From positions 158,668 through 222,667 of the forward strand of contig NZ_CANNES010000007.1 of NCBI RefSeq assembly GCF_947503705.1: a stretch of 64,000 nucleotides of DNA, written 5' to 3'. The DNA comes from an uncultured Tateyamaria sp. (lineage in GTDB: Bacteria; Pseudomonadota; Alphaproteobacteria; Rhodobacterales; Rhodobacteraceae). A model generated the notes under the pieces. That model ran no database searches and had not been told where the DNA came from. It saw only the letters and a list, made by a program, of their open reading frames with translations. The position numbers and the translations under genes are program-made. This document shows, in pieces, positions 7,922 to 16,908 of this stretch; the first letter of the stretch is position 1; every line of letters starts with the position of its first letter.

Positions 7922-9172
7922 CTATGCGTCACGCCACCGCCGGTAGCGCTTGGTCATTTTCTTCAGCTTCATCTGCGTGCGCACAAAGGCGAACAAGGGG
8001 CGCATGCGCGGGTTCGGCGCTTTGCCCCGCGACAACCGATCCAACTGGGCATAGGCCAGCATCATCGTGGCCAAACCGGCCATGCGCTTGTTTTTCCAGT
8101 CCACCACCGGCAAGGCGATGTCGAGGGATTGCCCGGCTTTCCACCGATTGGGCAGATCGGGCACATAGGCCATCGCTGTGGCCATCCCCAACACCGACAC
8201 CCCGATGCCCCCGGCCTTGTTGACCAACGCATCTTCGGCCACCTGCCGCCTGCGAATGCCGCCAGTGACCATGACCGGCATCTGTGCGATGGCGGCGATC
8301 TCCTTGGCGAACTCCACGAAATAGCCCTCGCGACGGGCCGTGCTTGTCCCGTCTTCGGGTCGGCCCTGCATGGCGGGGCTTTCATAGGATCCCCCCGACA
8401 GCTCGACCAGATCAACAGACATATCGCCCAGTTGCCGCACCACCCAGGTGGCGTCATCCGAGTCAAAGCCGCCTTTCTGGAAATCCGCCGAGTTCAGTTT
8501 GACAGAGACCGAAAAGTCTTTGGACACGCGCGCCCGCACGGCCCGAACCGTTTCAAACAGAAACCGCGCCCGGTTCTCCAGCGGACCACCCCATTTGTCT
8601 GTCCGACGATTGGTCAAGGGCGACAAAAACTGATTGATCAGATAGCCGTGGGCGGCGTGGATCTGCACACCGGAAAAGCCCGCCGCCTCGGCCAGGGCCG
8701 CCGTGGTGGCAAAACGGTCGATCAATCGATCCACCTCGGCACTGGTCAGGGCGCGGGGCGGGCTGAAATTCTTGGACATGCCCGGGATTTCGATGGCAAC
8801 ATCCGACGCCGAAACCGCTTCCTCGCCCAGCATCTTGTATGTCTGGCGGCCCGGGTGATTGATCTGCATCCAGAATTGCCCACCCCCCGAACGGCCTGCC
8901 TCGGCCCAGAGCTTGAAGGGGGCAAGGTCGGCGCCCTCCTGCAACACAACGCTGGCCGGGCCACTCAGGGCGTCCGGCGCAATCATCACGTTGCCGGTGA
9001 TCAAGAGGCCCGCGCCACCTTCGGCCCATCGGCGGTAAAGGGTGTTCAGTCGGTGATCGGGCACCTGGCCTTGTGCGGCCAGGCTTTCTTCGGTTGCGGC
9101 CTTGGCCAGCCTGTTGGGAAGGGTCGTGCCATTGGGCAATGCGAGCGGGGAAAAGAGAGGAGAGGAGTTCAT
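7922..9172 (-). CDS. NADH:flavin oxidoreductase, Old Yellow Enzyme family
   Basis: 416 residues from ATG 9172 (MNSSPLFSPL). An upstream in-frame start would overlap the MerR operator and the regulator start. TIM-barrel FMN enzyme motifs are NRLAKAATEES, FWMQINHPGRQ and GVQIHAAHGYLINQFLSPLTNRRTDKWGG, the last carrying the substrate-binding His pair. Later come VKLNSADFQKGGF and a C-terminal GGI...GIGVSVLGMA phosphate-binding region. The length fits classical OYEs rather than the 2,4-dienoyl-CoA reductases with iron-sulfur/FAD extensions. Such enzymes reduce activated C=C bonds, quinones or nitro-compounds with NAD(P)H. It is divergent from a MerR regulator through a MerR-type promoter, suggesting induction by an electrophile. 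Confidence 0.88.
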   Translation of the reverse strand: MNSSPLFSPLALPNGTTLPNRLAKAATEESLAAQGQVPDHRLNTLYRRWAEGGAGLLITGNVMIAPDALSGPASVVLQEGADLAPFKLWAEAGRSGGGQFWMQINHPGRQTYKMLGEEAVSASDVAIEIPGMSKNFSPPRALTSAEVDRLIDRFATTAALAEAAGFSGVQIHAAHGYLINQFLSPLTNRRTDKWGGPLENRARFLFETVRAVRARVSKDFSVSVKLNSADFQKGGFDSDDATWVVRQLGDMSVDLVELSGGSYESPAMQGRPEDGTSTARREGYFVEFAKEIAAIAQMPVMVTGGIRRRQVAEDALVNKAGGIGVSVLGMATAMAYVPDLPNRWKAGQSLDIALPVVDWKNKRMAGLATMMLAYAQLDRLSRGKAPNPRMRPLFAFVRTQMKLKKMTKRYRRWRDA

Positions 9173-9202
9173 CTTGGGTGCCTTGTTTATTGGAACCCGC
9201 CT

Positions 9203-9235
9203 GATATAAACCTTCGACAATAGTTGAAGGTCAAG
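9203..9235 (-). promoter_or_regulatory. MerR-type promoter/operator for the OYE gene
   Basis: Reading leftward, a -35 TTGACC (9234-9229) and a -10-like TTATAT (9209-9204) are separated by 19 bp, the long spacer typical of MerR-controlled promoters. The spacer holds a dyad with arms ACCTTC (9210-9215) and GAAGGT (9226-9231), extended by matching AC/GT pairs. The operator ends 8 bp before the merR start, so the regulator probably also represses itself. Confidence 0.75.
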
Positions 9236-9239
9236 AGGC

Positions 9240-9602
9240 ATGAAAATCGGTCAACTTGCAGAGGCTGCGGGGGTGTCGACCTCGCGCATCCGCTTTTACG
9301 AAAAACACGGGCTGGTGCCCGCCGCCACACGGCTCGAGAACGGGTATCGTGACTATCCCGAAGAGATGGTGTCGCGGCTGCGCACGATCACGATGAGCAA
9401 GGCACTGGGGTTCACCCTGTCCGAGATCCGCGCCTTCCTGCCGGATGATCCCGGTGATCTGATTGCACGGGACGACGTGCGGGCGCTATTGCAAACCAAG
9501 CTTTCCAATGTGGATCAACAAATGACCGAGCTGAAGGCGATCCGACAACGGGTCTGCGACATGATCGCCTATTTCGAAAGCCCCGACGGCCCAAGCTGCT
9601 GA
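9240..9602 (+). CDS. MerR-family transcriptional regulator
   Basis: 120 residues. The N-terminal winged helix (MKIGQLAEAAGVSTSRIRFYEKHGLV, with R-N-GYRDYPEEMVSRL) is followed by the dimerisation helix (~80-115). The only cysteines are Cys107 and the C-terminal Cys120; there is no metal-binding CxxC or long effector domain, which places it with the short AdhR/YyaN-like, electrophile-responsive MerR group rather than CueR/ZntR. It is divergent from the OYE gene and its operator lies in the promoter between them, so it is the likely activator of that gene. The start ATG 9240 follows an AGAGG ribosome site. Confidence 0.88.
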   Translation: MKIGQLAEAAGVSTSRIRFYEKHGLVPAATRLENGYRDYPEEMVSRLRTITMSKALGFTLSEIRAFLPDDPGDLIARDDVRALLQTKLSNVDQQMTELKAIRQRVCDMIAYFESPDGPSC

Positions 9603-9679
9603 CCCGCAGGTCAGCAGGGCTTAACGCTTAAAAGCGGCAAAGTTCACGTGTCTGGGAAAAACGCCCGAAAAATCGGAGT

Positions 9680-9766
9680 TGGTGCGGCCGGCGAGACTCG
9701 AACTCGCACGAGTGTTACCTCACAGCGACCTCAACGCTGCGCGTCTACCAATTCCGCCACGGCCGC
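9680..9766 (-). tRNA. tRNA-Leu(GAG)
   Basis: Read leftward: acceptor GCGGCCG (from 9766) pairs with CGGCCGC (9690-9684), and a genomically encoded ACCA follows (9683-9680). The anticodon arm AGCGTTGAGGTCGCT has a TTGAGGT loop, anticodon GAG. A long class-II variable arm (TGTGAGGTAACACTCGTG region) and GTTCGAGTC in the T-loop confirm tRNA-Leu. No integrase is nearby. Confidence 0.95.
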
Positions 9767-9936
9767 ACGCCTTGACTTGGTGAAGGGTCTTTAGCCGCGA
9801 ACGCACCCGATGCCAAGAGCGATTTCAAAGAAAACGCGCCCATGCCCGGCCCGCAACCGCGCCCACGCATCTAGCGCTTGAAAATCCGTCCGCGCAGGGT
9901 GATCTATAGCAGGCCACAGCCGCGAAAGGCCCGCCC

Positions 9937-10611
9937 ATGCCAGATGACGCCCCCACCCCGCCCCAAGGACCCGTGGTGCAGGTCGATATCGTGTCCGATG
10001 TGATGTGCCCCTGGTGCATCATCGGATTTCGGCAATTGGAACAGGCGCTTGGGGTCACCGGCACCGGCGCGCGCATCCGCTGGCATCCGTTCGAGCTGAA
10101 CCGCGATATGCCACCCGAAGGGCAAAACTTGGCCGAACATATTGCGCAGAAATACGGCTCCACCCCCGAACAATCGGCCCAGAACCGGGCGCATATGAAA
10201 ACCCTGGGCGACAGCCTTGGCATCAATTTCAATTTCACGGACGACAGCCGCATCGTGAACAGCTTTGCCGCCCACCAACTGCTGGACTTCGCGCTGAGCC
10301 AGGGGGCGCAACACCCGCTGAAACTGGCGCTCTTTCAGGCGCATTTCACCGATGGCAAGGATGTGTCCGACATCGCCACCCTTTTGGACGTGGCCGAGAG
10401 CGTCGGTCTGGACCGGGACGCGGCCGCGCAAGTGCTGGAAAGCGGCGCGTTGGCCGCCTCCGTGCGGGAAAAGCAGGAATTCTGGACCTCGCGCGGCATC
10501 TCTGGCGTGCCCTCGATGGTCTTTGGCGGCAAATACCTTTTGACCGGCGCGCAAGGCGTCAAAAACTATGCCGATATACTGCAAAAGGTCGCAGCCGAAG
10601 AGGCGGCCTGA
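9937..10611 (+). CDS. DsbA-family oxidoreductase (FrnE-like)
   Basis: 224 residues, no signal peptide, so cytoplasmic. A thioredoxin fold with CPWC active site ([20 protein letters not shown]) is followed by the helical insertion (~60-165) and the cis-Pro region [20 protein letters not shown], as in the FrnE/2-hydroxychromene isomerase branch. Deinococcus FrnE is a cytoplasmic disulfide isomerase; that role here is inferred. The start is set by AAAGG before ATG 9937. The 20 nt up to and including ATG are identical to those of carA at 17575-17594. lipB starts 5 nt after the stop, so the two are probably co-transcribed. Confidence 0.85.
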   Translation: MPDDAPTPPQGPVVQVDIVSDVMCPWCIIGFRQLEQALGVTGTGARIRWHPFELNRDMPPEGQNLAEHIAQKYGSTPEQSAQNRAHMKTLGDSLGINFNFTDDSRIVNSFAAHQLLDFALSQGAQHPLKLALFQAHFTDGKDVSDIATLLDVAESVGLDRDAAAQVLESGALAASVREKQEFWTSRGISGVPSMVFGGKYLLTGAQGVKNYADILQKVAAEEAA

Positions 10612-10615
10612 CACA

Positions 10616-11275
10616 ATGGTTGAGTGGATCACCACCCCCGGGCTGACAGATTATCGCGCTGCCGAGGCGTGGATGGACGCACGCGCAACAGCCATCGCGG
10701 CAGGCGAGGCTGAGGAATGCATCTGGCTGTTGGAACATCCGCCGCTCTACACCGCGGGCACCTCCGCCAAGGCGGCGGACCTGACGGACCCGAACCGCTT
10801 CGACGTGCACCAGACTCGGCGCGGCGGGCAATATACCTATCACGGGCCGGGCCAGCGCGTGGCCTATACGCTGCTGGATGTGGGCAAACGTGGCCGCGAC
10901 GTGCGCGCCTTTGTCCAAAGCCTGGAGGCCTGGGTGATCGCAACGCTTGCAGAATTCAACGTGACCGGGGAAATTCGCGAGGGCCGCGTGGGCGTCTGGG
11001 TCACCCGGCCTGAAAAACCGCCCCAACCAGATGGGAGCGTGGCCGAAGACAAGATCGCCGCCATCGGCATCCGCTTGCGCAAATGGGTCAGCTTTCACGG
11101 GCTGAGTATCAATGTCGAACCCGACCTGAGCCACTTTGACGGCATCGTGCCCTGCGGGATCAGCGATCACGGGGTGACCAGCCTTGTCGATCTGGGCCTG
11201 CCCGTCACGATGGAGGATGTGGACATGGCCCTGCGCCGCCAGTTTGATGCGGTCTTTGGGGTGCAGACGGCATAA
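10616..11275 (+). CDS. lipB: octanoyl-[ACP]:protein N-octanoyltransferase
   Basis: 219 residues from ATG 10616, 5 nt after the DsbA-like stop. LipB transfers octanoyl from acyl carrier protein to lipoyl domains, the first step of lipoate synthesis. Visible motifs are [22 protein letters not shown] (substrate loop), the catalytic Lys in [11 protein letters not shown] and the catalytic Cys in [14 protein letters not shown]. Length is normal for the family. The stop codon lies at the foot of a 9-bp hairpin. Confidence 0.96.
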   Translation: MVEWITTPGLTDYRAAEAWMDARATAIAAGEAEECIWLLEHPPLYTAGTSAKAADLTDPNRFDVHQTRRGGQYTYHGPGQRVAYTLLDVGKRGRDVRAFVQSLEAWVIATLAEFNVTGEIREGRVGVWVTRPEKPPQPDGSVAEDKIAAIGIRLRKWVSFHGLSINVEPDLSHFDGIVPCGISDHGVTSLVDLGLPVTMEDVDMALRRQFDAVFGVQTA

Positions 11276-11345
11276 GAAAATTGAAGTAATTTTCTTGGGG
11301 CTTTGCCCCCGGCCTGCGGCCTCCCCCAGGATATTTTTGGCCAAA
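11274..11345. terminator. hairpin cluster after lipB (terminator and Rhodobacteraceae-type intergenic repeat)
   Basis: AAGAAAATT (11274-11282), loop GAAGT, AATTTTCTT (11288-11296) is a perfect 9-bp hairpin starting inside the lipB stop codon. GGGGCTTTGCCCC and GGCCTGCGGCC hairpins follow, then a CCCAGGATATTTTTGGCCAAAAGAA tail in two parts. From memory, similar GGGGC...GGATATTTTTGGCC strings recur between genes in roseobacters. It probably terminates lipB, and the RTX gene from the other side. Confidence 0.55.
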
Positions 11346-11351
11346 AGAAGG

Positions 11352-13883
11352 TCAGCCCAGCATGCCCGCCAGGGCGCGTGCCTCATAGCCTTTCATGACG
11401 GGGCGCACGCAGCGGCTGGCGCACATCAGCAATTCGGGGAAGATGCGTGCGATTTCCGAGGCAACAGCCCCTTCCTCGCTGTCGCCCCATTCCGCAGCTT
11501 CCGCCGCTTCCCGGCTGAGGTGAAAACTTTCGGTCGGCGCCCCTTCGGCAAAGATCACCTCGTGGCGGTCCATCAGGATATGATAATAGGTGATCCGGGG
11601 GCGCGGCGCGCGGTAGATCAGATCGCCCCGCACCAGGTTGCCCGCGCTCACCAGCACCTCATCCGCGCCGAAGAGCATCTGCGCCCGCCAGTCCGAAATC
11701 AGCATCCGGTGCGCAGGCGAGACCAGCAGGTCGCGGTCATTGCCCAGCGCGCCCGCCGATATGCAGATCGGGGCAAGATCGCCCGCCGCATCCACTTCGC
11801 GGCGCAGCACGGCGCGCACAGGACGATCCCCGTTGTCCAGCGTTTTCAAACGCATACCGCGCTTGAGCGCCTCAACTGCCACCGGGCCGTCAACGGTGTC
11901 GATCAGCGCGCCGGCAGTGAAACAGGCCACATTCGTATTGTCCTCGGTCAGCTGATCCGACGTCACGCCCGTAAAGGTGATCGAGCCGCCCAGTGCGGTG
12001 TTGTCGCTGAAATCCCCCACCGATTGGTTCAGCACCCCATCGTCTTCGAGGTCGGCGCGCAACTCGTGGATGTGGGTGTAATAGGCGCTCAGATCGATAA
12101 AGTCGTTGTTGGTCTGGTCGCCGTCGTCGATGGCCCCGCTGTTGCCTGCATTGAAATCGGTGATGACATCATTGCCGTCACCCGGCGCAAAGATGAAATC
12201 ATCGTCGCCCGCACCGCCGGTCAGGGTATCGTCGCCCGTGCCGCCCGTCAGCGTATCGTCAGCGGAATCCACCCGCACGACGGTGAAGTTGTCGATCGCA
12301 AAGCTTTCATTGTCGATCGTGCTGTTCAGATCCGTGCCAAAGCCGATGGTCAGTTCGGGCGGCGGGTTCGTGATGGTCAGCGACACGCCCATGATCGTGT
12401 CCTGGGTCCCCGTGGAATAGCCCAGCTCGCCGGTCTGTTCATTGGTAAAGGTAAAGCTGTAGGTGGCCCCGTCTGGCCCGACAAAGCTTTGCGGTGCCGG
12501 ATCGGTGGTGTCGCCTTCGGTAAAGGGGACAAGCACTTCGGTGCCGTTGACGGTGATGATGAAGTCTTCACCATTCCAGCTGTCGAGCAGCAGCGCGTCG
12601 AAATCGACATTGATTTCATCTGCGTCAGCGCCGAGGTCAAAGGTGTTCTGGGTCGCAATCCGCCCATCGCCCGACCCGAACCGGCCCAGCGATCCGCCAA
12701 GGTTCGGATCAGTTTCCGTCAGCGGGTTGGTCCAGCCGGTCGCGCCGCTCTCGAAGTCTTCTTCATAGAGGACCGTGGTGGCAGAGCCCGCATCGCCCAC
12801 GAGGATGTCATTGCCCGTTCCACCGCTCAGGTTGTCCGAGCCCAGGCCACCTTCAATGGTATCGTCGCCCGCGCCGCCTTCAATCTGGTCATCGCCGGAA
12901 CCGCCGGTCAGCAGGTCTTCGCGCACGCCCCCGTCGATGGTGTCATCGCCCGAGCCGCCGTCAATTGTATCGTCAGACAGCGCGCCGCCCGTATCGGTGA
13001 TGCTGTCATTTCCCGCGCCGCCGTCGATGATATCCGTGTTGGCGCCGCCATCGATGACATCGTCGCCGTCGCCGCCCAGGATCGTGTCTTCGTCCGCGCC
13101 GCCCAGCAATGTGTCATTGCCGCCGTTGCCCTCGATGTAATCGTCGCCCGCACCGCCGTCGATCACGTCATCGCCCTCAACACCCGCAGGGGTGCCGGTC
13201 ACAGATGTTTCCGGCCCAGGCGCCGGGCCGATCATGTCCGTGGTCAACAGGCTTTCGGCCACACCGCCCGTATCGGGGCCACTGATCGTGCCCTGAAGTA
13301 CATCAGCACCCCGGTTTTCCCAATATCGGATCTGGATCGTATAGGTCTCGTTCGGGTCAAGCTGGACATCACCAAAACGCGTCGTCGATCCTTGGTGGAA
13401 ATCATTGTTCAGATAGTCCAGCGTGCCGCCGGTCTGGTTCGAAAACTGAACAGGATTGCCTTCGGAATCAAAGATCTGGATGGTGGACCCATCATCCGAC
13501 GTGGTCGTCAGACGGTATGTCCCGCCCGCTGTAACGTTCAGCGTGCTGGTATAAATGACCCCGAAATCTTCGGGGTTGTTGACACCATCGTCGCGCAGGG
13601 TGCTGACCAGCCCCCCCTCGTTGAAGTCAGAGACATAGCCCGTCCCGATCAGCGTCCCGTTTTCGATGTCAAAAGCCTGGCCCGCAGCCGAGCTGAAGTC
13701 GTAATCATAGGCCTCATAGAGCCACGCGCCCTCAACCGGGCCGTCACCGCTCAGCACATCCGCGCCATCGCCCCCCGTGATGGTGTCAGACCCAAGGGCC
13801 CCGGTCAGCGTATCCGCACCGGACGTGCCGGAAATGGCCTCGTCATTTTCGGTGCCGGGGTTCGTATTGTCATTCGTCGCCAT
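11352..13883 (-). CDS. PA14-RTX-Hint secreted protein
   Basis: 843 residues from ATG 13883. A short repeat block near the start (GADTLTGALGSDTITGGDGADVLSGD) is followed by a PA14-like domain (~50-215; YTIQIRYWENRGADVLQG). A run of about ten GGxGxDxUx calcium-binding nonapeptides spans ~245-370. A beta-sandwich region (~375-550), another RTX pair (DTLTGGTGDDTLTGGAGDDDF) and a C-terminal Hint (Hedgehog/intein) domain follow. The Hint domain starts VACFTAGALIDTVDGPV, with LLVSPAHRMLI. There is no signal peptide, so secretion is probably by a type I system with a C-terminal or RTX-linked signal. The Hint Cys could drive self-processing or anchoring. Function is unknown; surface adhesion is a guess. 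Confidence 0.85.
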   Translation of the reverse strand: MATNDNTNPGTENDEAISGTSGADTLTGALGSDTITGGDGADVLSGDGPVEGAWLYEAYDYDFSSAAGQAFDIENGTLIGTGYVSDFNEGGLVSTLRDDGVNNPEDFGVIYTSTLNVTAGGTYRLTTTSDDGSTIQIFDSEGNPVQFSNQTGGTLDYLNNDFHQGSTTRFGDVQLDPNETYTIQIRYWENRGADVLQGTISGPDTGGVAESLLTTDMIGPAPGPETSVTGTPAGVEGDDVIDGGAGDDYIEGNGGNDTLLGGADEDTILGGDGDDVIDGGANTDIIDGGAGNDSITDTGGALSDDTIDGGSGDDTIDGGVREDLLTGGSGDDQIEGGAGDDTIEGGLGSDNLSGGTGNDILVGDAGSATTVLYEEDFESGATGWTNPLTETDPNLGGSLGRFGSGDGRIATQNTFDLGADADEINVDFDALLLDSWNGEDFIITVNGTEVLVPFTEGDTTDPAPQSFVGPDGATYSFTFTNEQTGELGYSTGTQDTIMGVSLTITNPPPELTIGFGTDLNSTIDNESFAIDNFTVVRVDSADDTLTGGTGDDTLTGGAGDDDFIFAPGDGNDVITDFNAGNSGAIDDGDQTNNDFIDLSAYYTHIHELRADLEDDGVLNQSVGDFSDNTALGGSITFTGVTSDQLTEDNTNVACFTAGALIDTVDGPVAVEALKRGMRLKTLDNGDRPVRAVLRREVDAAGDLAPICISAGALGNDRDLLVSPAHRMLISDWRAQMLFGADEVLVSAGNLVRGDLIYRAPRPRITYYHILMDRHEVIFAEGAPTESFHLSREAAEAAEWGDSEEGAVASEIARIFPELLMCASRCVRPVMKGYEARALAGMLG

Positions 13884-14228
13884 GATCTGCCGCTCGCTCA
13901 AGGGAGTGTTTTGCACACACGTTGACCTCGGACATGATGCGGGAATCGGTCTTAAGGATGAATGAAGCGTGGAGAATCTGCCGCCAAACCAAGGCCATTT
14001 TGTGAGACCGCGCCCAACCGCGAAACAGTGCCCGCAGAAATGGCCGCTTTGTCGCCCCTGACGAAACGGTTGGTACAAGGGGTGTTACAAGGGATGCGCG
14101 ACAATTCATCCCGCTCAATGGGTCGATCTGTCATTGAAGCGGCGGCCCCAAATCTCTACAACCACTCAAGAATCCACGCACGGACGGGAACCCCGTGCGG
14201 GTCAAACAACAATCTCAGGAGGCACCGC
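13884..14228. other. 345-bp divergent intergenic region between RTX gene and ctaD
   Basis: This holds the promoters of two divergent genes. The ctaD leader has a hairpin, CGCACGG (14177-14183) with CCGTGCG (14193-14199), just upstream of an AGGAGG ribosome site (14216-14221). The ctaD frame stays open upstream to 13962, but that segment does not resemble cytochrome oxidase. I see no convincing gene here. Confidence 0.6.
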
Positions 14229-15968
14229 ATGGCAGACGCAGCCATTCACGGGCACGATCACGAGGACGAACGGGGCTTTTTCACCCGTTGGTTCATGTCC
14301 ACAAACCACAAAGACATCGGTATTCTGTATCTGATCGTCTCGGCCTTTGTCGGCTTTGTTTCGGTGGCATTCACTGTTTACATGCGGCTCGAACTGATGG
14401 ACCCGGGCGTCCAGTACATGTGCATGGAAGGCGCGCGCCTGACGGCCGCTGCCGCTGGCGAATGTACCCCCAACGGGCACCTTTGGAATGTTCTGATCAC
14501 CGGTCACGGCATTCTGATGATGTTCTTTGTCGTTATTCCGGCCCTGTTTGGCGGGTTCGGCAACTACTTCATGCCGCTGCAAATCGGCGCGCCGGACATG
14601 GCGTTCCCGCGGATGAACAACCTGTCCTTCTGGATGTATGTCGCGGGCACCACCCTGGCGATCTGTTCGGTGCTGGCACCAGGCGGCAATGGCCAGCTTG
14701 GGTCGGGCGTGGGCTGGGTTCTGTACCCACCGCTGTCCACGAACGAAGGCGGCATGTCGATGGATCTGGCGATCTTTGCGGTCCACGTTTCGGGCGCCTC
14801 GTCCATCCTGGGCGCGATCAACATGATCACCACCTTCCTGAACATGCGGGCCCCCGGCATGACGCTGTTCAAGGTGCCGCTGTTCAGCTGGTCGATCTTT
14901 GTCACAAGCTGGTTGATCCTGCTGTCCCTGCCCGTCCTGGCCGGCGCGATCACCATGCTGCTGATGGACCGGAACTTCGGCTTCACCTTCTTTGATCCGG
15001 CCGGGGGCGGCGACCCAGTGCTTTACCAGCACATTCTGTGGTTCTTTGGCCACCCAGAGGTCTACATCATCATCCTGCCCGGCTTTGGCCTGATCAGCCA
15101 TGTGATTGCCACCTTCTCGCGCAAGCCCGTCTTTGGCTACCTGCCGATGGTCTGGGCGATCATCGCGATCGGTGTGCTGGGCTTTGTCGTGTGGGCGCAC
15201 CACATGTACACGGTCGGCATGTCGCTGAACCAGCAGGCCTATTTCATGCTGGCCACAATGGTCATCGCGGTCCCAACGGGGGTCAAGGTGTTCTCGTGGA
15301 TCGCCACCATGTGGGGCGGCTCGGTCGAGCTGAAAACACCCATGCTCTGGGCGTTCGGCTTCCTGTTCCTCTTCACCGTGGGTGGGGTTACAGGCATCGT
15401 TCTGTCCCAGGCCGCCGTGGATCGCTACTATCACGACACCTATTACGTTGTGGCACACTTCCACTACGTGATGTCGCTGGGTGCGGTATTCACCATCTTT
15501 GCGGGGATCTACTTCTACTTCCCCAAAATGACGGGCCGCATGTATCCTGAATGGGCGGGCAAGGTGCACTTCTGGACGATGTTCATCGGGGCCAACCTGA
15601 CGTTCTTCCCCCAGCACTTCCTGGGCCGTCAAGGCATGCCACGCCGCTACATCGACTACCCCGAGGCCTATGCCTACTGGAATGAATGGTCGTCGTGGGG
15701 CGCGTTCCTCAGCTTTGCCTCTTTCCTGTTCTTCTTCGGCGTGATGGCCTGGTCGCTCCTGCGCGGCGCCAAATGCACCGAGCCGAACCCATGGAACGAG
15801 TATGCGGATACGCTGGAATGGACACTGCCCAGCCCACCGCCAGAGCACACGTTCGAAATCCTGCCCAAGCAGGAAGACTGGGACAAATCTCACCGCTATC
15901 CCGATAGCATCGAGGAATGGGCCGGGAACGAACATCCACGTGATGCACAATACGAGCCCCAGAAGTAA
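14229..15968 (+). CDS. ctaD: cytochrome c oxidase subunit I, aa3-type
   Basis: 579 residues from ATG 14229 behind AGGAGG. This is the catalytic subunit of terminal oxidase, with ~12 membrane helices. Visible features are the low-spin haem His ([14 protein letters not shown]), the CuB His-Tyr pair in [17 protein letters not shown] with two further CuB ligands ([10 protein letters not shown]), and [15 protein letters not shown] with haem a and a3 ligands. The D-channel Asp/Asn loop (LWNVLITG) and the K-channel Thr/Lys region ([11 protein letters not shown]...) are typical. The C-terminal tail [22 protein letters not shown] is standard. Other subunits are not adjacent, as usual when ctaD is separate from the ctaCB-G-E cluster in Rhodobacteraceae. 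Confidence 0.97.
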   Translation: MADAAIHGHDHEDERGFFTRWFMSTNHKDIGILYLIVSAFVGFVSVAFTVYMRLELMDPGVQYMCMEGARLTAAAAGECTPNGHLWNVLITGHGILMMFFVVIPALFGGFGNYFMPLQIGAPDMAFPRMNNLSFWMYVAGTTLAICSVLAPGGNGQLGSGVGWVLYPPLSTNEGGMSMDLAIFAVHVSGASSILGAINMITTFLNMRAPGMTLFKVPLFSWSIFVTSWLILLSLPVLAGAITMLLMDRNFGFTFFDPAGGGDPVLYQHILWFFGHPEVYIIILPGFGLISHVIATFSRKPVFGYLPMVWAIIAIGVLGFVVWAHHMYTVGMSLNQQAYFMLATMVIAVPTGVKVFSWIATMWGGSVELKTPMLWAFGFLFLFTVGGVTGIVLSQAAVDRYYHDTYYVVAHFHYVMSLGAVFTIFAGIYFYFPKMTGRMYPEWAGKVHFWTMFIGANLTFFPQHFLGRQGMPRRYIDYPEAYAYWNEWSSWGAFLSFASFLFFFGVMAWSLLRGAKCTEPNPWNEYADTLEWTLPSPPPEHTFEILPKQEDWDKSHRYPDSIEEWAGNEHPRDAQYEPQK

Positions 15969-15990
15969 CCAGGGCTGATACGCACAAGAC

Positions 15991-16022
15991 AAAGGGCTCC
16001 GATGGCGATCGGGGCCCTTTTT
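15991..16022 (+). terminator. Rho-independent terminator of ctaD
   Basis: AAAGGGC (15991-15997) pairs with GCCCTTT (16014-16020), and CCGAT (15999-16003) with ATCGG (16008-16012), with one T-G apposition between them. A T-run follows. It is located 22 bp after the ctaD stop. Confidence 0.9.
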
Positions 16023-16121
16023 GCATAAGCGGGGCGGTCTCTGGCGCAGTTGTGAACATGCTACCCTGCCCCGCGACATCCTGCCCTTAGACAGCGCGCA
16101 ATCACGGCTTATAACTGCCTC

Positions 16122-16622
16122 ATGCCTTATCGCTGGACGACAGACCCCGACGCCCCAACGCAAGAGCTTCAGCTCTGGCCGCACAATTCGCTGCCGCAAA
16201 AGGGTATGGCCGCTTTCGTTCTGACGACCTTTACCCTGATCCTGATCCCGGCATTGCCGCTCCTGGGATCGGTGGTGCTTTGGGGGCTGTTGCCTTTCCT
16301 GCTCTTGGCGGTCTGGGCGATCTATTTTGCGCTTAGGCGCAACCGGCGCGCGCGGCAAATCATCGAGGTGCTCACCCTTGATGACGAGGACACGCATCTG
16401 ACGCGCACCGACGCCAATGGCCAGGTGCAGGAATGGGACTGCAACCGCTATTGGACACAAGTGACGAAATACGAGAGCGAAGGCCCTGTGCCCCATTACG
16501 TCACGCTCAAGGGCAAAGGGCGCGAGGTCGAGATCGGATCCTTCCTGAGCGAGGAAGAACGGATTGCCCTCTATGACGACCTGCTGCGTGCGCTGCGCGG
16601 CGCGCCTGTTAACACCTCTTAA
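16122..16622 (+). CDS. DUF2244 membrane protein
   Basis: 166 residues. The N-terminus (ELQLWPHNSLPQKGMAAFVL) and two hydrophobic helices (~28-48 and ~50-68) precede an ~95-residue cytoplasmic beta domain (RQIIEVLTLDDEDTHLTRTDANGQVQEWDCNRYW...). This matches DUF2244, a family commonly beside oxidase or electron-transfer genes in alphaproteobacteria. Here it follows ctaD by 153 bp after a terminator, so it has its own promoter. Function is unknown; a role in oxidase assembly is guessed from context only. The stop codon lies inside a TTAAC-N5-TTAAC element. Confidence 0.8.
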   Translation: MPYRWTTDPDAPTQELQLWPHNSLPQKGMAAFVLTTFTLILIPALPLLGSVVLWGLLPFLLLAVWAIYFALRRNRRARQIIEVLTLDDEDTHLTRTDANGQVQEWDCNRYWTQVTKYESEGPVPHYVTLKGKGREVEIGSFLSEEERIALYDDLLRALRGAPVNTS

Positions 16623-16819
16623 CGCGGTGCAGGGGCACCCCACGCGGCTGCCGGCAAAACGTACAGTTTGCCGCCCCAACTGCGCAATTTGCAAAAATCA
16701 GCCCCAAACGAGGCAAAACCGGCCCGCAAGAAACGTACAATGCGCCCAGGAAACTGCGCATTTTCACAAGGTAATTCGCCACAAAACAACCCAATGCGCG
16801 GCGATTAACCCAAGTTAAC
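16609..16819. repeat. intergenic direct-repeat array (ACGTACA-N12-AACTGCGCA twice, TTAAC-N5-TTAAC flanks)
   Basis: Two copies of ACGTACA-N12-AACTGCGCA with identical spacing lie at 16659-16686 and 16733-16760. They are bracketed by TTAACACCTCTTAAC (16609-16623) and TTAACCCAAGTTAAC (16805-16819). The region sits between the convergent DUF2244 and yqeY genes, where no promoter is expected, and has no open frame. Its role is unknown. Confidence 0.6.
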
Positions 16820-16908
16820 GCCTGCAAAACGTTCCGTATTTCTCTGTCCAAATAAATCCTGCGGGACTTGGGAAGCGCAGCAGGAATCTGTTCATCCAAG
16901 AGACAAAC

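Noticed and set aside
9680..9766. tRNA-Leu as an integration site
   Set aside because: No integrase, repeats or foreign genes on either side.
12775..13140. Tandem repeats in the RTX gene as a possible CRISPR array or VNTR
   Set aside because: The repeats are the 27-bp coding units of calcium-binding nonapeptides, degenerate and in frame. There are no spacers, and no cas genes are present in the window.
11184..13925. A 913-residue frame antisense to the RTX gene
   Set aside because: It is the complement of calcium-repeat coding sequence, with runs of Ile/Val/Ala-Asp that mirror the GGxGxD codons. No domain is recognisable, and the RTX frame fully explains the region.
13962..14228. N-terminal extension of ctaD by 89 residues
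   Set aside because: The extension is not like cytochrome oxidase, whereas AGGAGG lies just before ATG 14229.
14202..16694. An 830-residue frame antisense to ctaD and DUF2244
   Set aside because: Gln/His/Arg-rich shadow of high-GC coding sequence; ctaD is beyond doubt on the other strand.
16609..16819. Two TTAAC-N5-TTAAC elements as CtrA boxes
   Set aside because: CtrA full sites have seven bases between TTAA halves; these have six. Kept only as part of the repeat array.
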